Shown here: piece by piece, positions 16,859 to 25,142 of the stretch
How the letters are laid out: every line of letters starts with the position of its first letter
How positions within the stretch are numbered: the first letter of the stretch is position 1
Assembly (NCBI RefSeq): GCF_023073915.1
Contig: NZ_JADPKK010000022.1
Coordinates: forward strand, 1,240,001 to 1,304,000
Origin: Bradyrhizobium sp. 149
Lineage (GTDB): Bacteria; Pseudomonadota; Alphaproteobacteria; Rhizobiales; Xanthobacteraceae
DNA: 64,000 nucleotides
Direction of reading: 5' to 3'
Program-made: the position numbers and the translations under genes
Notes under the pieces: model-generated
The model's input: the letters and a program-made list of their open reading frames with translations, nothing else
The model's database searches: none
Told to the model about the DNA's origin: nothing

Positions 16859-17545
16859 TCAATAATTGATCTCCATCCGCAAGCCCCGCGGATCGGTCTC
16901 CTCCCCGCCGAAACGTTGCGTGCTGTCGCGTGCCGCGACCGCGCAGGCACAGGCATCGATGAGATCGTCACGGCCTATGCCGGTGCCATGTCGCTGCGTC
17001 AGCCATTTCGGCAGGCGCGTGAAGCCGCGTTGCGCGAGGAGCGCGATGCGCTGCTCGCGGCCTTCCGACGATGTCTTCTTTGCAAGCCGGACCCGCCCTG
17101 CCAGATTCCAAAATACCAATTCCGGATGCGCTTCGCCGATGTTCGCCTGCCGCGCCGGCGTCATGATCTCGTCGACGTCCCTGATCTTGTCCCTGAGGTT
17201 CCAGAGCTGCGCCGACACGCCCTTGCCCTTGCCGTCCTGCTCCCAGTAGTGGCGGTTAGCTACGGCCATGTCGGCAAATCTCCAGAGGTCGCGGCGCGCA
17301 CCGAGAAACACGGCGGGACCGACCAGCTCGCGTGCGCGCAAATCGCACACACGATAGCCGCTCCATTTCAATCCGATCGGCATGTCGATCATCGCCCGCG
17401 CATGCGGTAGCGCGAGCAACCGCATGAGGCCGGGCGAATAATCAAAGCCGTGATCGCCGCGATGGTCGATCCAGGTTGCGACCCAGCCAAAGCGGAATCC
17501 ATCGAGGCCGAGATAGTTGGGCAAGTTCCTGATCCTGACGGACAT
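16859..17545 (-). CDS. DUF429 family protein (RNase H-like fold)
   Basis: 228 residues resembling DUF429, a predicted RNase H-like nuclease family. Matching landmarks are the N-terminal GLDGFRFGWVATWID, the DMPIGLK acidic motif near 55, YRVCDLRARELVG, the HPEL.FW segment near 145 and the C-terminal GRDDLIDACACAVAA. The acidic residues expected for the fold appear conserved. The ATG at 17545 has AGGAGCGGGCGG upstream. It follows the ECF sigma cluster on the same strand after a broken small frame. No biochemical role is established. Confidence 0.82.
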   Translation of the reverse strand: MSVRIRNLPNYLGLDGFRFGWVATWIDHRGDHGFDYSPGLMRLLALPHARAMIDMPIGLKWSGYRVCDLRARELVGPAVFLGARRDLWRFADMAVANRHYWEQDGKGKGVSAQLWNLRDKIRDVDEIMTPARQANIGEAHPELVFWNLAGRVRLAKKTSSEGREQRIALLAQRGFTRLPKWLTQRHGTGIGRDDLIDACACAVAARDSTQRFGGEETDPRGLRMEINY

Positions 17546-17557
17546 CCGCCCGCTCCT

Positions 17558-17669
17558 CTATCCCAGTTCCTCGCCCCGATGTCGCTCGAACAGCCGCTGC
17601 GCCAACCGGCGCGAGCGCCACGAAGGCCGGGATGGATTTCAGATCGCCGGGGTTTTGATAATTTGTCAT
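17558..17669 (-). pseudogene. Possible frameshifted or truncated remnant
   Basis: An ATG at 17669 opens with MTNYQNPGDLKSIPAF, a start resembling carboxymuconolactone-decarboxylase/alkylhydroperoxidase-like proteins often found beside ECF sigma genes. After about 22 codons that frame loses protein character. The next frame instead reads RRLAQRLFERHRGEELG and stops at 17558, just before the DUF429 ribosome site. This pattern suggests a frameshift or internal deletion in a short gene. Family assignment is tentative. Confidence 0.3.
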
Positions 17670-17672
17670 GGC

Positions 17673-18194
17673 TCACCTCGTCAGATATTCGCGCATCAGG
17701 GCGCGGGCGCGATGCAGGCGTGCCTTCACGGTCTGCCGGGTCGTGCCGACTGCGACGGCGATTTCGTCGATGGTCATTTCCTTGACGTCGCGCATCAGCG
17801 CGACATCGCGATAGTGGGCCGGCAGCGCCTCGAAAGCCGCTGCGACGTCGAGCCGCAAATCGGGTTCAGGGCGCGACAGCAGCAGCGCCTCCGCCTCCCC
17901 GCCGTCGATCGCCGGCGCAAGGCCTGCCTTGCGGGCGAGCCGCAGGCATTCGCGGCGGACCACGCTGAACAGCCAGGCCGAAAACGCCAGCCACGAGCGG
18001 ATCGTGCCGACATGGCGAAACAGGATCCAAAGCGCCTCCTGCGCCGCATCCTCGGCATCCGCCGAGCTGCGGCAGGTGGCGCGGGCGTAGCGGCGGATGT
18101 CCGGCTGCGCCGTCTCGAGCAGAGACGCGATCGCCTGGGGATCGCCGAGGCGCGCGGCCTCGAACAGGTTTGACGAGATCACAGCGGCGCTCAC
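17673..18194 (-). CDS. ECF-type RNA polymerase sigma factor
   Basis: 173 residues from a GTG at 18194 that overlaps the stop of the upstream DUF2892 gene (GTGA). Region 2 is seen as DAEDAAQEALWILFRHVGTI with the downstream SWLAFSAWLFSVVRREC segment. Region 4 is seen as LPAHYRDVALMRDVKEMTIDEIA and the HTH GTTRQTVKARLHRARALMREYL. No zinc-finger anti-sigma factor is adjacent; the only close partner is a small membrane protein. The target regulon is unknown. Confidence 0.92.
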   Translation of the reverse strand: MSAAVISSNLFEAARLGDPQAIASLLETAQPDIRRYARATCRSSADAEDAAQEALWILFRHVGTIRSWLAFSAWLFSVVRRECLRLARKAGLAPAIDGGEAEALLLSRPEPDLRLDVAAAFEALPAHYRDVALMRDVKEMTIDEIAVAVGTTRQTVKARLHRARALMREYLTR

Positions 18195-18400
18195 GACACG
18201 CCTCTCCTTCCGATGCCGGCCATCGCACACATCGGGCAATAGCCGATGAGGCCGGTCAGCGCGAAGCCGGTTCCGCTGAGGGCAACCAGCCACGCTGCAG
18301 CACCGGTGAGATATACGAACGCCGCTACCGCCACCACGACGCCTAAGGCAATCCGCACGGCCTGGTGCGGGCCGCCGACGTTCTTCCTGTAAAATGCCAT
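18191..18400 (-). CDS. DUF2892 (YgaP-like) small inner-membrane protein
   Basis: 69 residues from the ATG at 18400. The sequence starts MAFYRKNVGGPHQAVRI, then has two membrane helices (about 16-34 and 38-52) and the cysteine pair of YCPMCAMAGIGRR, matching DUF2892 proteins. It is overlapped by the ECF sigma start, so the two are translationally coupled. The two cysteines at the membrane face could give a redox or sulfur-related signal, and an anti-sigma-like role is possible, but neither is shown. Confidence 0.85.
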   Translation of the reverse strand: MAFYRKNVGGPHQAVRIALGVVVAVAAFVYLTGAAAWLVALSGTGFALTGLIGYCPMCAMAGIGRRGVS

Positions 18401-18497
18401 CACATCCTCCGAGATGAGCCGAAGCAAAATGCCTCGACCATCAAGAGAGGGCGCGACGACCCAAAAGGATTCGCGGCAACGTGCAGTTTTTTCGCGA

Positions 18498-19682
18498 TCA
18501 GCTTCCGGCAGCCTGATAGGCCAGACGCTTGAATTCGAAGAAGAACGGATTCCAGAAACCCATGTAACGCTGCGCCATCAGCACGCCGGCGGTATTGGCC
18601 TGCGGGCAGATCCACCAATGGGTGCCGGCAAGCCCGCCCCACTGGAATTCGCCGGTCGGATTCGGAGGATCGAACGGCATCGGCGCGAAGGTGACGGCGC
18701 CGCCGAGGCCAAAGCCCTTGCCGGGGATCGCGCCCAGATTGGCGAAGCGGATGGTCTGGCCGGCAGGCAACTGGTTCGTCATCATCTGCCGCAGCGTCTC
18801 CGGCCTCAGCAGCGCATCCGAGCCGGGCAGCAGCGCGCGTATCAGAGCGAGCATGTCGGGCAAGGTCGAGACCAGTCCGCCGCCGCCGGACAGCCGCGGG
18901 AATTGCCGCCGATAGGCCTGCGGATAGGGAAGATGGTCGGCCCGCGTGAGGCCGGGCTTCATCGGGTCCAGCACGTCGGCGCCATTGTAGAGCGCCACCA
19001 GCCTGCCCTGCTCCGCCTCCGGCACGTAGAAGCCGGTGTCGGTCATGCCGAGCGGCTCGAAGATGCGCTCCTTCAGAACGGCGTCGAGCGGCTTGCCGGA
19101 GACGACCTCCACGACACGCCCGAGCACGTCCGTCGCCACCGAATATTCCCAGGACGAGCCGGGATGATAGGACAGCGGCAGATCGGCGAGCTGGTCGATC
19201 ATGCCGGTCAGCGGCGTGAGCGGATTGAGAACGCCCGCCTCGTTATAGCCTTTGAACAGTACCGTACCGGGATCGAAGATGCCGTAGCTGAGGCCGGAGG
19301 TGTGGGTCAGAAGCTGCCGGATCGTGATCGGGCTGTTCGCCGGCTCGACGTCGGCGAGGGTCAACGCGCCCGGCTTCAGCACCTTGCGATTGCCGAGTTG
19401 CGGCAGGAACTTCTCGACCACGTCATCGAGCCCGACGCGACCCTCCTCGACCAGCAGCATGACCACGCAGGTGACGAAGATCTTGGTGTTGGAAAACGCG
19501 CGAAAAATGTGATCGGGCCGCAGCGCGCTGCTCGCCTCGCGATCGGCAAAGCCGACACATTGCTGATCGACGACCTCGCGGCCCCGCAATACCGCCCAGG
19601 ATGCACCCGGAATGATCTCCTGATCGACGTAACGCTGCATTGCCGTCCGCGTGGCGGAAAAATCAGGTGTCCTGGCGTCCAT
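18498..19682 (-). CDS. Serine hydrolase (class C beta-lactamase/esterase fold)
   Basis: 394 residues of the beta-lactamase-related serine hydrolase family. The catalytic SXXK motif is SNTK at residues 64-67, the tyrosine motif is Y-S-V within SSWEYSVATDVLG, and LLTHTSGLSYGI is family-typical. No signal peptide is seen, so a cytoplasmic esterase or peptidase is likely rather than a secreted beta-lactamase. It is monocistronic. Related proteins hydrolyse esters such as short acyl or statin-type substrates. Confidence 0.88.
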   Translation of the reverse strand: MDARTPDFSATRTAMQRYVDQEIIPGASWAVLRGREVVDQQCVGFADREASSALRPDHIFRAFSNTKIFVTCVVMLLVEEGRVGLDDVVEKFLPQLGNRKVLKPGALTLADVEPANSPITIRQLLTHTSGLSYGIFDPGTVLFKGYNEAGVLNPLTPLTGMIDQLADLPLSYHPGSSWEYSVATDVLGRVVEVVSGKPLDAVLKERIFEPLGMTDTGFYVPEAEQGRLVALYNGADVLDPMKPGLTRADHLPYPQAYRRQFPRLSGGGGLVSTLPDMLALIRALLPGSDALLRPETLRQMMTNQLPAGQTIRFANLGAIPGKGFGLGGAVTFAPMPFDPPNPTGEFQWGGLAGTHWWICPQANTAGVLMAQRYMGFWNPFFFEFKRLAYQAAGS

Positions 19683-19758
19683 GTGCTTCCCCCAATGATG
19701 GTTGGGAATCGATATAGCGTGAATTCGCCGGATATGAAGCCCGTCCGGACGGCGCAGC

Positions 19759-20451
19759 TCAGTCCTGCTTCATGAACGCAGTGACGTGCAGGCAGCGCCG
19801 AATCCGCATCCCCTGCCGCTGGTACAGCGCGATGGCCGATGAGTTGCTCGAAAACACGTGCAGGAACGGAATTTCGCCGCGCGCCTCGATCTGGCGCGCG
19901 ACCGCCGCGAGCAGCGCCTGCGCGTAGCCTCGCCCCCGATGATCAGGGTGGACGCAGACGGCCGTCATCTCGACGAAACCGCCCGGCTTCATGCGCTCGC
20001 CGGCCATCGCGACCAATTCTCCGCCGGCACGGATGCCGAGGAACGTCCCGAGTTCGTGCGTGCGTCGCGCGAAGGGACCGGGCTTGGTCAACTCGGTCAG
20101 CGCCATCATGGCGGGAACGTCGGCTTCACCCAGCCGGACGATCTCGGCATCGCGAAGCGGGCTGTCGGCGGGCGAGCCGATCATCTGCTCGCAGGGTCCG
20201 GCGAGCACAATCTTGAACCCTGCGGGAACATCGACGGGCTCCGGTGTGAACAGCGCGGCGACCTGCGTGCCCGACAGGAGATCGCCGAGCGCAGCAAAGC
20301 TCGCCCCGGACATGTCGACCACGTCGGCAAAAGGCGTCACGTCCACCGGATAGCGCAGCGCTCGCGGGCCACCCTCGGCCAGATGTTTGTGGCTGGTCGT
20401 CAGCGCGCTCCAGATCGGGCGATCCAGCAGCGTCTCGTCACCGTCCGACAC
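19759..20451 (-). CDS. GNAT family N-acetyltransferase
   Basis: 230 residues. The C-terminal half carries the GNAT acetyl-CoA site: MTAVCVHPDHRGRGYAQALLAAV (motif A, RGRGYA as the Q/RxxGxG/A loop at about residues 173-178), followed by FSSNSSAIALYQRQGMR (motif B). The N-terminal part is a diverged family-specific domain. The acceptor is unknown. It is followed by the Lin0512 gene 4 bases upstream, so the two are probably co-transcribed. Confidence 0.9.
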   Translation of the reverse strand: MSDGDETLLDRPIWSALTTSHKHLAEGGPRALRYPVDVTPFADVVDMSGASFAALGDLLSGTQVAALFTPEPVDVPAGFKIVLAGPCEQMIGSPADSPLRDAEIVRLGEADVPAMMALTELTKPGPFARRTHELGTFLGIRAGGELVAMAGERMKPGGFVEMTAVCVHPDHRGRGYAQALLAAVARQIEARGEIPFLHVFSSNSSAIALYQRQGMRIRRCLHVTAFMKQD

Positions 20452-20455
20452 GGTC

Positions 20456-20803
20456 TCACTCCTTGTCGAAGCTGACGATCACGGCGGCATTGGCGATGAG
20501 GATGGGGTCGTTGCCCTGTTCGGGGGCCGAGGGAATCTCCAGCCCGCCCTTCACCGCGTTGACGGTGACCGTGCCGTAAGGCAGCTCCTTGGCGACCGCG
20601 TCCTTGTCGACGTCCTCGGGATTCGGCACGGCGATGGTGACGTCGACGAACATGTCGTTCGCAGTCTTGCCGATCATCCGGAAGAAGCCGAGGCTCGAAT
20701 GCCTGATGGCATCGGACACCGCACGCTTGGCCGCCTTAGTGGCGTCCCTGCCGTGGACGTCGACGCCCATGCCCATCTCGGTGATACAGCGAACGCGAGC
20801 CAT
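20456..20803 (-). CDS. Lin0512 family protein
   Basis: 115-residue small cytoplasmic protein of the Lin0512 family, whose function is unknown. The typical features are an N-terminal EMGMGVDVHGRDATKAAKRAV segment, the SSLGFFRMIG core and the LPYGTVTVNAVKGGLEIPS segment. Length is as expected. It is first in a two-gene run with the downstream GNAT protein. Confidence 0.85.
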   Translation of the reverse strand: MARVRCITEMGMGVDVHGRDATKAAKRAVSDAIRHSSLGFFRMIGKTANDMFVDVTIAVPNPEDVDKDAVAKELPYGTVTVNAVKGGLEIPSAPEQGNDPILIANAAVIVSFDKE

Positions 20804-20876
20804 GTCTTCTTCCTGTGGTTGGTCGGATTGCGTTGACGCAAGTTGTTATCGCATTTTTGCTGATCGTCATACTCCA

Positions 20877-20963
20877 TCATAGCGAGGAGCAAAGCGATGA
20901 AGCCATCCAGATTGCCTCTGCGGAAGGACGCTGGATTGCTTCGCGACGCTCGCAATGGCGGGG
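20877..20963. repeat. REP-like inverted repeat
   Basis: Imperfect inverted repeat with arms containing TAGCGAGGAGCAAAGCGATG...CATCCAG and CTGGATTGCTTCGCGACGCTCGCAAT. I recognise the type as a common Bradyrhizobium intergenic element (GCGAGCG...GCAATCC family). It lies between the Lin0512 gene and the 3' end of the acetolactate-synthase-like gene, just after the latter on its strand, and could act in transcript termination or stability. Confidence 0.6.
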
Positions 20964-20983
20964 TGGCGAGAGTGAAGAACACG

Positions 20984-22648
20984 TCACGCCCTCGACTTCT
21001 CCCGCGCCCGCAGCTCCTCCACGAGCACCCGCACATTCTCCGAATAATCGATCGGGATCACGACCAGATGCACGCCGCCCTGCTTGAAGGCGGCATCCAG
21101 CGTCGGAGCAAAACTGTCGATGCTCTCGATCCGATGTCCCTTCGCCCCATAGGCCTTCGCGTACAGGACGAAATCAGGATTGCCAAAGGTCATGCCGAAA
21201 TCGGCGAAATGATCGACGGCCTGTTTCCAGCGGATCATGCCGTAGGCGTTGTCCTCGAGCACCAGCACGACCAGATTGAGCTTGAGGCGGACGGCGGTCT
21301 CCATCTCCTGGCTGTTCATCATGAAGCCACCATCGCCTGCGACCGCGAGCACGCGCCGCTCTGGATAGAGCATCGCGGCCATCATCGCCGATGGCAGGCC
21401 GGCGCCCATCGTCGCCAGCGCGTTGTCGAGCAGCAGCGTGTTGGCGACGCGGGTGCGGTAATTGCGCGCGAACCAGATCTTGTACATGCCGTTGTCGAGC
21501 GCGACGATCCCGTTCTCCGGAATGACCTGCCGGATGTCGTGCACGATACGTTGCGGCGTCGGCGGCCAGCGCGCTTCGGTGGCCCGGTCGGCGATATGCG
21601 AGAGAATCTGTTCGCGCAGCGGCAACAGCGCGGCCGCTTGCGGCAGCTTGCCTTCGAGCCGGTCGGCGAGCAGTTCCAGGCTCGGGCCGACGTCGCCGAC
21701 CACTTCCGCATCCGGGAAATAAACCAACTCGACGCTGGCCGGCGTGTAGCTGACGTGGATCACCTTCGGGCCCGAGGGTCCCATGATGAAGGGCGGCTTC
21801 TCGATCGGGTCGTGTCCGATCGCGACGATCAGATCGGCGGCGTCGATCGCGTCGTGAACGTAGTCGCGCTCGGACAGCGCGGCGGTGCCCATGTAGAGAT
21901 TGGTACCGCCGGGCACCGTGCCCTTCCCCATCTGCGTGGTGAAGAAGGGAATGCCGGTCCGCCGCACGAAGCTGGCGATGCCGTGGGTCGCGCGCGGCCG
22001 GCTGGTCGCAGCGCCCATCATCACCAGCGGATGCTTCGCGGCCAAAATCATCTCGGCAGCGCGGTCGAGCGCGGCGCGATGGGCGACCGGGATCTCGATC
22101 GGATGAACCGGGATCACCGGGACATCAGGCACTTCATCGCCCGCGATGTCCTCGGGCAGTTCGAGATGCACGGGTCCCGGCCGCTCCTCCATCGCCACGC
22201 GAAACGCGTCGCGCACCACGGTCGGGATGCTGGAGGCGCTGATGATCTGCCGCGACAGCTTCGTCAACGGCTTCATGGTCGCGACCACGTCGACGATCTG
22301 GAAACGCGCCTGCCGGCTGCTCATGATCGGCTTCTGCCCGGTGATCAAGATCATCGGCATCGCGCCAAGATGTGCATATGCCGCGCCCGTCGACAGATTG
22401 AGCGCGCCCGGGCCGAGCGTGGAAAGACAAACTCCGGGCTTGCCGGTCAACCGGCCGTAAGTCGCGGCCATGAACGCGGCGGCTTGCTCGTGACGGGTCA
22501 GGATCAGCTCGATCCTGGAGGTGCGGAGCGATTCGACCAGATCGAGATTCTCCTCGCCGGGCACGCCGAAGATGCGGTCGACACCTTCGTTCTCCAGCGC
22601 GGCGACAAACAGGTCCGATCCTTTTGCTTTGCGTTCCTGCGCACTCAT
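20984..22648 (-). CDS. Acetolactate synthase large-subunit-like ThDP enzyme
   Basis: 554 residues from the ATG at 22648, which has a GGGGAGG ribosome site. It has the three-domain ThDP fold: the catalytic glutamate in LTRHEQAAAFMA, the central domain with GMGAATS-type sequence, and the ThDP/Mg motif GDGGFMMNSQEMETA...EDNAYGMI. It is like the catabolic/unknown acetolactate-synthase group (condensing two pyruvates or related 2-oxo acids). No small subunit or ketol-acid reductoisomerase gene is adjacent, so a biosynthetic ilvB role is unlikely. Confidence 0.85.
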   Translation of the reverse strand: MSAQERKAKGSDLFVAALENEGVDRIFGVPGEENLDLVESLRTSRIELILTRHEQAAAFMAATYGRLTGKPGVCLSTLGPGALNLSTGAAYAHLGAMPMILITGQKPIMSSRQARFQIVDVVATMKPLTKLSRQIISASSIPTVVRDAFRVAMEERPGPVHLELPEDIAGDEVPDVPVIPVHPIEIPVAHRAALDRAAEMILAAKHPLVMMGAATSRPRATHGIASFVRRTGIPFFTTQMGKGTVPGGTNLYMGTAALSERDYVHDAIDAADLIVAIGHDPIEKPPFIMGPSGPKVIHVSYTPASVELVYFPDAEVVGDVGPSLELLADRLEGKLPQAAALLPLREQILSHIADRATEARWPPTPQRIVHDIRQVIPENGIVALDNGMYKIWFARNYRTRVANTLLLDNALATMGAGLPSAMMAAMLYPERRVLAVAGDGGFMMNSQEMETAVRLKLNLVVLVLEDNAYGMIRWKQAVDHFADFGMTFGNPDFVLYAKAYGAKGHRIESIDSFAPTLDAAFKQGGVHLVVIPIDYSENVRVLVEELRAREKSRA

Positions 22649-22984
22649 GTCGCCTCCCCTCGCCGTGCCGGCTCCCGCATTCCGCGGGACCGGACGCATG
22701 GTAGCGGCTCGTGGCACAGGCACAACTCACAAAGATCTCGGAGCCCGGACGGAGCGCAGGTGCAATTGTCCGTCAATGCGGGCCAAAGGTCCCCGGTAGG
22801 TGAGGACCTTAGGAGCTACGGAACCGAATTAGAGGGCGCTGGTCCTCTGATGCGTCAAGTTCCTCGCCCAACAAATCAGCACCAAATGGCCCCATATGAG
22901 TCAGCAACCTTTGGCGGCCGGGCTGCTTCTTGAGCAGCGACTGTTCTGTCGCGATCTCAACTGCCAACCCTAAAAGGAGTTCAC
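22649..22984. other. Divergent intergenic region before the secretion cassette
   Basis: About 336 bases without a gene. A hairpin AAGGTCC...GGACCTT (about 22785-22811) and an AAGGAG ribosome site just before 22985 are visible. This region must hold the promoter of the type I secretion cassette, but no clear -35/-10 pair could be assigned. Confidence 0.5.
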
Positions 22985-23287
22985 ATGGCTCTTCTCGGAA
23001 ACCTGCTCGGCACGGTAGACGGCCTGCTTGGAACAGCAACGGGTGCGCTGTCAGGCGGCGCCGATGCAGGTGGAAGTGCAACGGCCGGCGCCAGCGGCTC
23101 GGTCGATCTGTCGCACACGCTCGACGTGGGAGCGCTGATCGAAACCAACCCCAGCATTGACGTCTCCGCGTCAGGCCTTGCGGGAACCGGCGGCATCGAC
23201 GCCTCGATCTCCGCGCCGACCGCGGTCGGCCTCAGTGCGGACGTCGGCCATCTCGATGTCGGTGGTCTCCTCCACGGCCTGGTCTGA
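22985..23287 (+). CDS. Small Gly/Ala-rich protein, candidate type I secretion cargo
   Basis: 100-residue protein of unknown family with a strong AAGGAG ribosome site 6 bases upstream. It begins with an amphipathic LLGNLLGTVDGLLGTATGALSG segment, then low-complexity Gly/Ala/Ser sequence, and ends DVGGLLHGLV. There is no signal peptide and no GGxGxD RTX repeat. Its position directly before an ABC exporter and HlyD adaptor, separated by a 12-pair UUCG hairpin, is that of a small type I secretion substrate with higher expression than its transporter. A similar Leu/Gly pattern occurs in the last gene of the cassette. The cargo role is inference. Confidence 0.75.
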   Translation: MALLGNLLGTVDGLLGTATGALSGGADAGGSATAGASGSVDLSHTLDVGALIETNPSIDVSASGLAGTGGIDASISAPTAVGLSADVGHLDVGGLLHGLV

Positions 23288-23312
23288 ATAGCAATCCCCG
23301 GATAACCGACCT

Positions 23313-23340
23313 GTGGCGTGGGGCTTCGGCCCCACGTCAC
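23313..23340 (+). terminator. 12-pair UUCG-capped hairpin
   Basis: GTGGCGTGGGGC-TTCG-GCCCCACGTCAC forms a 12-pair stem (one G-U) closed by a C-UUCG-G tetraloop. It lies between the candidate cargo gene and the ABC exporter gene. No U-run follows, so it is best read as a partial terminator or 3'-end stabiliser that keeps cargo mRNA above transporter mRNA. Confidence 0.65.
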
Positions 23341-23399
23341 GCCATGCGTGAGCCCGCCAGCGTCCCGGCGCAGCTTCTTTTGACACTTCGAGGATTCAG

Positions 23400-25142
23400 A
23401 TGGCGGCAGCGCTTTTGACGGTCGCGGACGGTGCGGCAGAGCCGCCCCATCGTCGCGGCGACGACGTGCGCGAGGCGCTAAAAAAGCTCTGGCCGCACTT
23501 CCTCTGGGCCGGGCTGTTCTCCAGCGCGATCAACCTGCTCTATCTCTCCTCGCCGCTTTATCTGATGCAGGTCTATAACCGCGTTCTGCTCAACGAAAAC
23601 ATCTCCACTCTCGTCCTTCTCACCCTGATCCTTACAATCGCGCTGCTGACCATGGCCGGCCTCGACGCCGTGCGCGCCTGGATCCTGATCCGCTGCGGCA
23701 TCCGCCTCGACATGGAATTGTCGACGCGCGTGTTCGAGGCACTGGTGGTGCGATCGGCCGAGCGCGGCGCCTCGCGTGGCGCGCAGCAGCTGCGTGATCT
23801 CGATCAGTTCCGGACTTTCGTGACGGGGTCCGGCATCTATTTCGCATTCGACCTGCCGTGGATCCCGATCTACCTGCTGCTGCTGTTCTTCATCCACCCC
23901 CTGCTCGGCCTCGTCGCAACCGTCGGCGCGCTGCTGCTGCTGGGGCTCGCCGGCGTCAACGAGGTCCTGACCCGCTCGCCGATGAGACAGGCCGAGGCAT
24001 CCGGCAACCAGTCCTATGTCTTCACCGAGAACGTGCTGCGCCATGCCGACGTGATCCGCGCCATGGGCATGCAGCCGGCGGTCGAGCGAAACTGGCAAAG
24101 CCAGCGCTCCGCGATGCTGGTGCAGCAGGCCGTCGCCAGCGACAAGAATGCGGTGATGACTTCATCAATCCGGTTCTTCCGCCTGCTGTTGCAGTCGCTG
24201 ATGCTCGGCACCGGCGCTTGGCTCGCCATCGACCACGCCATCACGCCGGCGACCATCTTTGCGGCGAGCATCGTCATGGGCCGGGCGCTGGTGCCGGTCG
24301 AGCAAGCGGTCGGCACCTGGAAGCAGTTCATCGGCGCGCGCGATTCCTACACGCAGGTGCGCGACCTGCTCGCCACCGTCGACCTGACCGTGCCGCAGAC
24401 CATCGTGCCGAAGCAGCGCAACACGGTCGAAGTGCGCGAGCTCGTCTGCGAATTGCCGACAAGGCAGGAGCCCGTGCTCAAGGGCCTGTCCTTCGAGCTT
24501 GCCGGCGGACAGGCGCTCGGCATCGTCGGTCCAAGCGGCTCGGGAAAGAGCACGCTGGCGCGCCTGCTTGTCGGCGCGATGGCACCCGCCGCGGGGCGGC
24601 TGCGCTTCGGCGGGCTCGACTACAATCACTGGGATCCGGTCGAATTCGGCCGTCATGTCGGCTATTTGCCGCAGGATGTCGGCCTGTTCGCCGGCACCGT
24701 GCGCGAGAACATCGCACGGTTCGGCGACGCCTCGACCGACGAGATCATCGACGCCGCGATCCGCGCCGGCATCCACGACATGGTGCTCGATCTGCCCCGG
24801 CAGTACGACACGCGGCTCGGGGTCGGCGGCGTCGGACTGTCAGGCGGCCAGCGCCAACGTCTTGGTCTCGCGCGCGCCCTGCTCGGCCATCCGCCGCTGC
24901 TCGTGCTGGACGAGCCCAACGCCAATCTCGATGCGCCCGGCGAAGAAGCGCTGAAGGCCGCCCTGCTCAAGGCCAAGGCCGATGGCGCAGCGGTCATTGT
25001 CATTACTCACCGCACCACGATCCTCGACGTCGTCGACGTCATGATGGTGCTGCGCAACGGGATGCTGGACATGTTCGGCCCGCCCGGCGAGGTCTATCAA
25101 GCCTTGCAGCAGCAGGCTGCCGCACGGGCGGCCGCGTCATGA
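23400..25142 (+). CDS. Type I secretion system permease/ATPase (PrtD/HlyB-like)
   Basis: 580-residue ABC exporter of the PrtD group. The membrane domain has about six helices in residues 30-310. The nucleotide-binding domain has Walker A GPSGSGKST (about 377), signature LSGGQRQRLGLARALLG (about 480) and Walker B LLVLDEPNANLD (about 500). There is no N-terminal C39 peptidase or C39-like domain, so the substrate should carry an uncleaved C-terminal signal. Its stop overlaps the HlyD start (ATGA), showing coupling. No TolC gene is in the cassette, so an outer-membrane channel must come from elsewhere. Confidence 0.95.
   Translation: MAAALLTVADGAAEPPHRRGDDVREALKKLWPHFLWAGLFSSAINLLYLSSPLYLMQVYNRVLLNENISTLVLLTLILTIALLTMAGLDAVRAWILIRCGIRLDMELSTRVFEALVVRSAERGASRGAQQLRDLDQFRTFVTGSGIYFAFDLPWIPIYLLLLFFIHPLLGLVATVGALLLLGLAGVNEVLTRSPMRQAEASGNQSYVFTENVLRHADVIRAMGMQPAVERNWQSQRSAMLVQQAVASDKNAVMTSSIRFFRLLLQSLMLGTGAWLAIDHAITPATIFAASIVMGRALVPVEQAVGTWKQFIGARDSYTQVRDLLATVDLTVPQTIVPKQRNTVEVRELVCELPTRQEPVLKGLSFELAGGQALGIVGPSGSGKSTLARLLVGAMAPAAGRLRFGGLDYNHWDPVEFGRHVGYLPQDVGLFAGTVRENIARFGDASTDEIIDAAIRAGIHDMVLDLPRQYDTRLGVGGVGLSGGQRQRLGLARALLGHPPLLVLDEPNANLDAPGEEALKAALLKAKADGAAVIVITHRTTILDVVDVMMVLRNGMLDMFGPPGEVYQALQQQAAARAAAS

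Noticed and set aside
20897..22933. 678-codon plus-strand frame opposite the ThDP enzyme
   Set aside because: Antisense of a clear acetolactate-synthase-like gene; no motif.
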